From: an uncultured Eubacteriales bacterium
Lineage (GTDB): Bacteria > Bacillota > Clostridia > Oscillospirales > Oscillospiraceae
Length of the DNA: 32,753 nt
Assembly (NCBI GenBank): GCA_958427375.1
Contig: CAUABY010000002.1
Location: 1 to 32,753 of the forward strand
Reading direction: 5' to 3'
Part shown: piece by piece, positions 29,675-32,753 of the stretch
Layout of the letters: each line of letters begins with the position of its first letter
Position numbering within the stretch: position 1 is the stretch's first letter
The notes under the pieces: generated by a model
Told to the model about the DNA's origin: nothing
What the model saw: only the letters and a program-made list of their open reading frames with translations
The model's database searches: none
Translations under genes and position numbers: made by a program

Positions 29675-29686
29675 GTTGTGGTAAAA

Positions 29687-30922
29687 TTAAGCGCTGGTTA
29701 CATTGGTGATTACGCCGATTCTGCTTGCAAGTACGGGCTGGATGTCAACGCTGTCGACCTGGAGTAGTTCAATTCTGCCGGTCGCAATGACATCTTCACC
29801 CGGCGTGAGGGTAATCTGAGCGTCAGCACCCTCCTCAAAGCACATAACCATCGGGGCGTAGCGCTCTGCGGCGCGAGCTGCAATGATTATCATGTCAGTC
29901 GGGAAGATACTCGTGAGAGTCGTGTTGATGGTCTCAGGAGTAGAGGTCGGCTGAATCTCATAGAGCAGCACACCATCCTTGGAGGTTATGTAACCATTGC
30001 GGAAGTACTGGTCGCCGAGCTGGTACATGATGGCGCTTGCAAGTCCGGCGGTGTCGGGAACTACATTGCGCAGTGCCATGAAATCGCCGTAGCCTATGAG
30101 CTGGTCACGGCGGACGCGGTTCGCTTTCGCGACGTTCTGGCAAACGCTCGCCCAGTTGTTGCTGGTGTAGCTGGTGGCCTTGAGTGCTGCCGGAACATAC
30201 TTGGTGTTGCCCGCCACCTCAACAAACGCGTTGGTGAACTTCTGCATGATGTAAGCCGCATAACCGCCAGCCATTGCAGAAACGGTGTCAACAAGGTTGC
30301 CGCCGTTGCCTATCATCTGATAGAAGTTGATGACACCGCGAGTGGCGAAAGGCTTGGGGTTGAGCGTGATGGTCTCACCGTAAAGCTCATCCTGCGGCAC
30401 ACTGCGCAGAGAAGTCCAAGACGCGTCTCTGTACTGGAACACAGCGTTAGAGGTCACGTTGATGGTCTTGGTCTGACCCTTGGCAACAGTTTCAACGGAG
30501 ACCATTTCGCCAAGGAAAGAAGAGATGAGAGCAGGCGTGACCGGGTAATAGGTTGCACCGATGATGGTTGCCATGACTCTGAGGAAGATGGGGTCAGTGG
30601 CAAGGGAAGAGTCGGTGAAAGTGGAGCGGTCATTGCGGTCGGTCGCTTTGCCGATGACAGCATTTGCTTTGCTTGCGGCGAAATACAGCACATCGTCAGT
30701 CCACTCCCGGCACTTCTCCTCAAATCCTCTTGCGCTATTGCAGGCAAAGGCGAAATCCTCAGCGGGTTTGCCCGCACGGGACAACTTGGCGTTCTTCTCG
30801 CGGCCAGCTTTCTCAAGAGTGAGAATTTTACCGCGGGTTACGAGGTCGGTGTACTGGTTGCCAGAGAGGGGTTTGCTCGTAAGATTGCCGAGCATAGAGT
30901 TAAACTTGAGCAGTTCATTCAT
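29687..30922 (-). CDS. Major capsid protein (putative, HK97-fold type)
   Basis: A 411-residue protein that I take as the main shell subunit. It follows a protease/scaffold-like gene and a small virion protein, the standard order. Its layout also fits: an alpha-helical, charged N-terminus (LVTRGKILTLEKAGREKNAK), then a mixed alpha/beta body with FYQMIGNGGNLVDTVSAMAG, YIMQKFTNAFVEVAGNTKYV, MYQLGDQYFRNGYITSKDG, TDMIIIAARAAERYAPMV and a C-terminal beta-barrel-like VITNVTSA. The start is ATG 30922 (opening MNELLKFNSMLGNLTSKPL) with GGGAGGA upstream; a longer frame upstream overlaps the preceding gene. Gene followed by a hairpin. A residue-level fold search would settle the call. Confidence 0.75.
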   Translation of the reverse strand: MNELLKFNSMLGNLTSKPLSGNQYTDLVTRGKILTLEKAGREKNAKLSRAGKPAEDFAFACNSARGFEEKCREWTDDVLYFAASKANAVIGKATDRNDRSTFTDSSLATDPIFLRVMATIIGATYYPVTPALISSFLGEMVSVETVAKGQTKTINVTSNAVFQYRDASWTSLRSVPQDELYGETITLNPKPFATRGVINFYQMIGNGGNLVDTVSAMAGGYAAYIMQKFTNAFVEVAGNTKYVPAALKATSYTSNNWASVCQNVAKANRVRRDQLIGYGDFMALRNVVPDTAGLASAIMYQLGDQYFRNGYITSKDGVLLYEIQPTSTPETINTTLTSIFPTDMIIIAARAAERYAPMVMCFEEGADAQITLTPGEDVIATGRIELLQVDSVDIQPVLASRIGVITNVTSA

Positions 30923-30942
30923 TTGTGTTTGTCCTCCCTTCC

Positions 30943-31500
30943 TTACGCCTTGCAGCAGAGCAGATTGTATCTGCCGCCTGCGGCGTAGTTGGCCTCTGTC
31001 CACACGTCGATGCCAAGGCCCTCATCGAGCTGGAAATAGATGCCGGAACCAGCCGCGGGAGCCGCGTTTGTGCCGACAAGCAGGCCGTTAGTAATGGTTG
31101 CGTAATTGTTCGTGGCGCTGACGACGGTCGAGAAGTTGCCCTCACCGAAAGCGTAGGTCTCGCCGGGAATTGCCTTGCTGAAAGTGTCCAGTACGCCAGC
31201 CGGAATACCCAAGCCGAGGGTGTTGATACCTTCTGCGTACAGGCCGTCGCCTATCTTTCCGCGCTGAACGTCACCGGGGTTGCAGAAATAAACATCGTTC
31301 TTGCCGTCGGTGGCCTGGGTCATCTGGTAGCCGCCGGTCGCCATGTGAGCGCCCTTGTTGCAGATAAAGCCTGCGGAACAGTCGTTGGGGGTGAATACAG
31401 TACCTGCAAGAGTACCGAATTTACCCGCTATGTTCTGAAGGTCGTTATTGCGATTGTTCCACATTCTGGGAAGGAATGCGGTTTTCTCAATAAAAGCCAT
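30943..31500 (-). CDS. Small virion protein between protease/scaffold and capsid genes, 185 aa
   Basis: A 185-residue Gly/Asn/Ala-rich protein (opening MAFIEKTAFLPRMWNNRNND, then GTVFTPNDCSAGFICNKGAH, GLYAEGINTLGLGIPAGV and IYFQLDEGLGIDVW). The beta-rich, low-charge sequence and position before the capsid gene suggest a head decoration or stabilising protein. No family-specific motif is visible. AAGGAG precedes ATG 31500. Confidence 0.65.
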   Translation of the reverse strand: MAFIEKTAFLPRMWNNRNNDLQNIAGKFGTLAGTVFTPNDCSAGFICNKGAHMATGGYQMTQATDGKNDVYFCNPGDVQRGKIGDGLYAEGINTLGLGIPAGVLDTFSKAIPGETYAFGEGNFSTVVSATNNYATITNGLLVGTNAAPAAGSGIYFQLDEGLGIDVWTEANYAAGGRYNLLCCKA

Positions 31501-31521
31501 TATTTATTCACTCCTTATGTA

Positions 31522-32753
31522 TTATTCGCGGACTTCGTCCTTGAAAAGCTCGCCGAAAGTGCGGGGAGAACCGCCAGCAGAGTTTTCCTTGATGCTGTTG
31601 TAGTTGAAGTAGTGCTTCTCATTCGCCTTAGCAGCGGCCTCGTCGAGCTTCTTCTGCTCGTCCATGCACAATGCCTTAACGCTCATGCGAACCTCTGCTT
31701 CGCCCAGCCAGTTGCCCTCAGTGTCCTCGTGTGCCGTAAAATCGCCATTGTTGACTTTGGCTTCGAGGTCTTTGAGGATTTCTCGCTCAAACTTGCCCTC
31801 GGTGCCGCAGCACTGTTTGAACTCATCCTCAAGAGCCGCTTTTGCAGCATTGAGGCGGCGGGCGTTTTCCTTGGTTTTCATGCCGGTAAGCTGTTCAGAG
31901 AGGTGCTTGATGGTTTCAGCATCAGCCTTGGTCTGCTTAACTGCGGCGTTGTAGCGCGCTTCGGCCTCGCCCATAAAGGTGTCAAGGCTCGCCTGAACTT
32001 CGTTATCGCCTATCTTGTATGAGACATAGGCGTTGGCTCTCATTATTCTGTCAGGAATGATGTTGCCCTTGTCGCTCTCTTCAACAGAGTAGGTAAAAGG
32101 CTCACCGTTCGCGTTCACAAGAGCCAGAAGTTTCAGATTGTTTGAAGCGCCGACCACGGTATAGCCGGTGAACTTTGCCGACATTTCTTTGAGTCGTGCT
32201 TTGTCAATCATGTTCTCTTTCACTCCTTTGTTGTGTGTGGTGGGTTCTTTCTCCTGCGCATAAGAAGCGGCCTTCAAGCACATTTCTTCCATTCCGTTCC
32301 TTATCGCTGCGAGACTTTGGATAGTAGCGCCGGACACCGCGGGCGCAACTCCGTCTCCGAGAACGGTCACGCCGAGTACTACATATTCCTCCTCGACCGC
32401 AACATCGCCCTCTATATGTTCTTTGGTCACAAGCGTTTCTATGGAAATTTCCATTCCGCTCCCCTGCCGAGCGATTTTATCCACCAATTCAGGCGCATAC
32501 CATTTCCACAAAAAGGCTGTTGCCACTATCCAACTTGTGTCATCTTTCCGCTCTAAGCGGATGTTTGCGTCCTTGGGAATCCAGCCGACGATTCTTTCAG
32601 CATCAGGCGCGGTGAAGGACGCATATTTTTCCCCCGTTCGGGGGTCAACTTTCAGGTCGTAATTGTGCCCATCTCCAACTTTGCCGTTCGCAAGATAGGC
32701 GGTAAGAATGGGGATATCCTTGAATTCCGGCAAATGCGCCGCGAGGTTGATGT
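31522..32753 (-). CDS. Prohead protease/scaffold-like protein (5' end cut by window edge)
   Basis: About 410 codons are visible; the frame is open to the right edge, so the true start lies beyond it (an in-frame TTG at 32733 has no visible ribosome binding site). The N-terminal part (PEFKDIPILTAYLANGKVGD, ERIVGWIPKDANIRLERKDD, GSGMEISIETLV and GVTVLGDGVAPAVSGATI) is like capsid-maturation proteases: an E-x-S-I-E segment where S78-type enzymes carry the catalytic Ser, and the conserved G-V-T-V-L-G. The C-terminal part from about 190 is long, charged and coiled-coil (AEARYNAAVKQTKADAETIK, LSEQLTGMKTKENARRLN), typical of scaffold or of the protease's delta-domain-like tail. It would therefore cleave or scaffold the capsid during prohead assembly. 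Catalytic residues cannot be fixed with confidence. Confidence 0.68.
   Translation of the reverse strand, partial: INLAAHLPEFKDIPILTAYLANGKVGDGHNYDLKVDPRTGEKYASFTAPDAERIVGWIPKDANIRLERKDDTSWIVATAFLWKWYAPELVDKIARQGSGMEISIETLVTKEHIEGDVAVEEEYVVLGVTVLGDGVAPAVSGATIQSLAAIRNGMEEMCLKAASYAQEKEPTTHNKGVKENMIDKARLKEMSAKFTGYTVVGASNNLKLLALVNANGEPFTYSVEESDKGNIIPDRIMRANAYVSYKIGDNEVQASLDTFMGEAEARYNAAVKQTKADAETIKHLSEQLTGMKTKENARRLNAAKAALEDEFKQCCGTEGKFEREILKDLEAKVNNGDFTAHEDTEGNWLGEAEVRMSVKALCMDEQKKLDEAAAKANEKHYFNYNSIKENSAGGSPRTFGELFKDEVRE

Noticed and set aside
30925..32022. A 365-codon plus-strand open frame across the capsid and protease/scaffold region.
   Set aside because: It is antisense to two structural genes with good starts and spans their junction; its composition is that of a shadow frame.
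1..32753. CRISPR arrays, tRNA genes and insertion sequences.
   Set aside because: I looked for spaced direct repeats, tRNA cloverleaf arms and transposase motifs and saw none; short or degenerate ones could be missed by eye.

Overview
The window reads as a contiguous piece of a temperate, long-tailed (siphovirus-type) phage or prophage of a Gram-positive host, most likely a gut Clostridia/Oscillospiraceae-type bacterium. The evidence for this is AAGGAG/GGAGG ribosome binding sites before almost every gene, a lipoprotein with a Firmicutes-style lipobox, a cysteine-peptidase-like endolysin with a peptidoglycan-binding domain, a tyrosine integrase, a TP901-type tape measure protein, and Ig-like domains on virion proteins. 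The host assignment is inference; no host gene, tRNA or rRNA is visible. Both ends cut through a gene (a methyltransferase on the left, a prohead protease/scaffold-like gene on the right). Terminase, portal and most replication genes are not in the window.

Layout. (1) 1-5765, plus strand: the distal end of an early operon. It holds a DUF4942-type adenine methyltransferase, a small zinc-ribbon protein, a small HTH protein, hypothetical proteins, a single-stranded DNA-binding protein, a Rha-type regulator and an AntA-type antirepressor, closed by a strong terminator at 5771-5813. (2) 5817-10785, minus strand: a lysogeny module broken into several transcription units. In transcription order these are a repressor candidate translationally coupled to a LAGLIDADG-like protein (own consensus promoter with palindromic operators, own terminator); a lipoprotein with its own probable promoter and terminator; a 57-residue ribbon-helix-helix protein whose promoter is wrapped in a perfect 12-bp inverted repeat; and a small protein, a BRO-type antirepressor and the integrase. 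The integrase converges on the early operon. (3) 10956-32753, minus strand: the late operon. From right to left it holds prohead protease/scaffold, a small virion protein, major capsid protein, connector-region genes, a chaperone-like gene, major tail protein, an HK97-gp10-like protein, tape measure, tail tip and fibre proteins, a carbohydrate-binding-like protein, endolysin and a holin-like protein, ending at a terminator at 10901-10932.

How the parts work together: the repressor unit, the RHH unit and the lipoprotein unit look like the genes expressed in the lysogen. The antirepressor-like proteins (Rha, AntA, BRO; two share one C-terminal domain) would feed into the lysis/lysogeny choice. 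The late operon builds capsid, tail and lysis functions in a nearly gap-free set of genes, many coupled by ATGA overlaps.

The most unusual element is a plus-strand 47-codon gene (22262-22405) inserted between the tape measure gene and its upstream neighbour in the otherwise wholly minus-strand late operon. It has a near-consensus promoter (TTGCAA, 17 bp, TATAAT), a good ribosome binding site, and a candidate plus-direction terminator at 22899-22930, so its transcript would also be antisense to the gp10-like gene. This is a moron-like unit that could be expressed in the lysogen. Other items worth attention are the previously unlisted short RHH gene with its operator-promoter, and the repressor/LAGLIDADG-like coupled operon.
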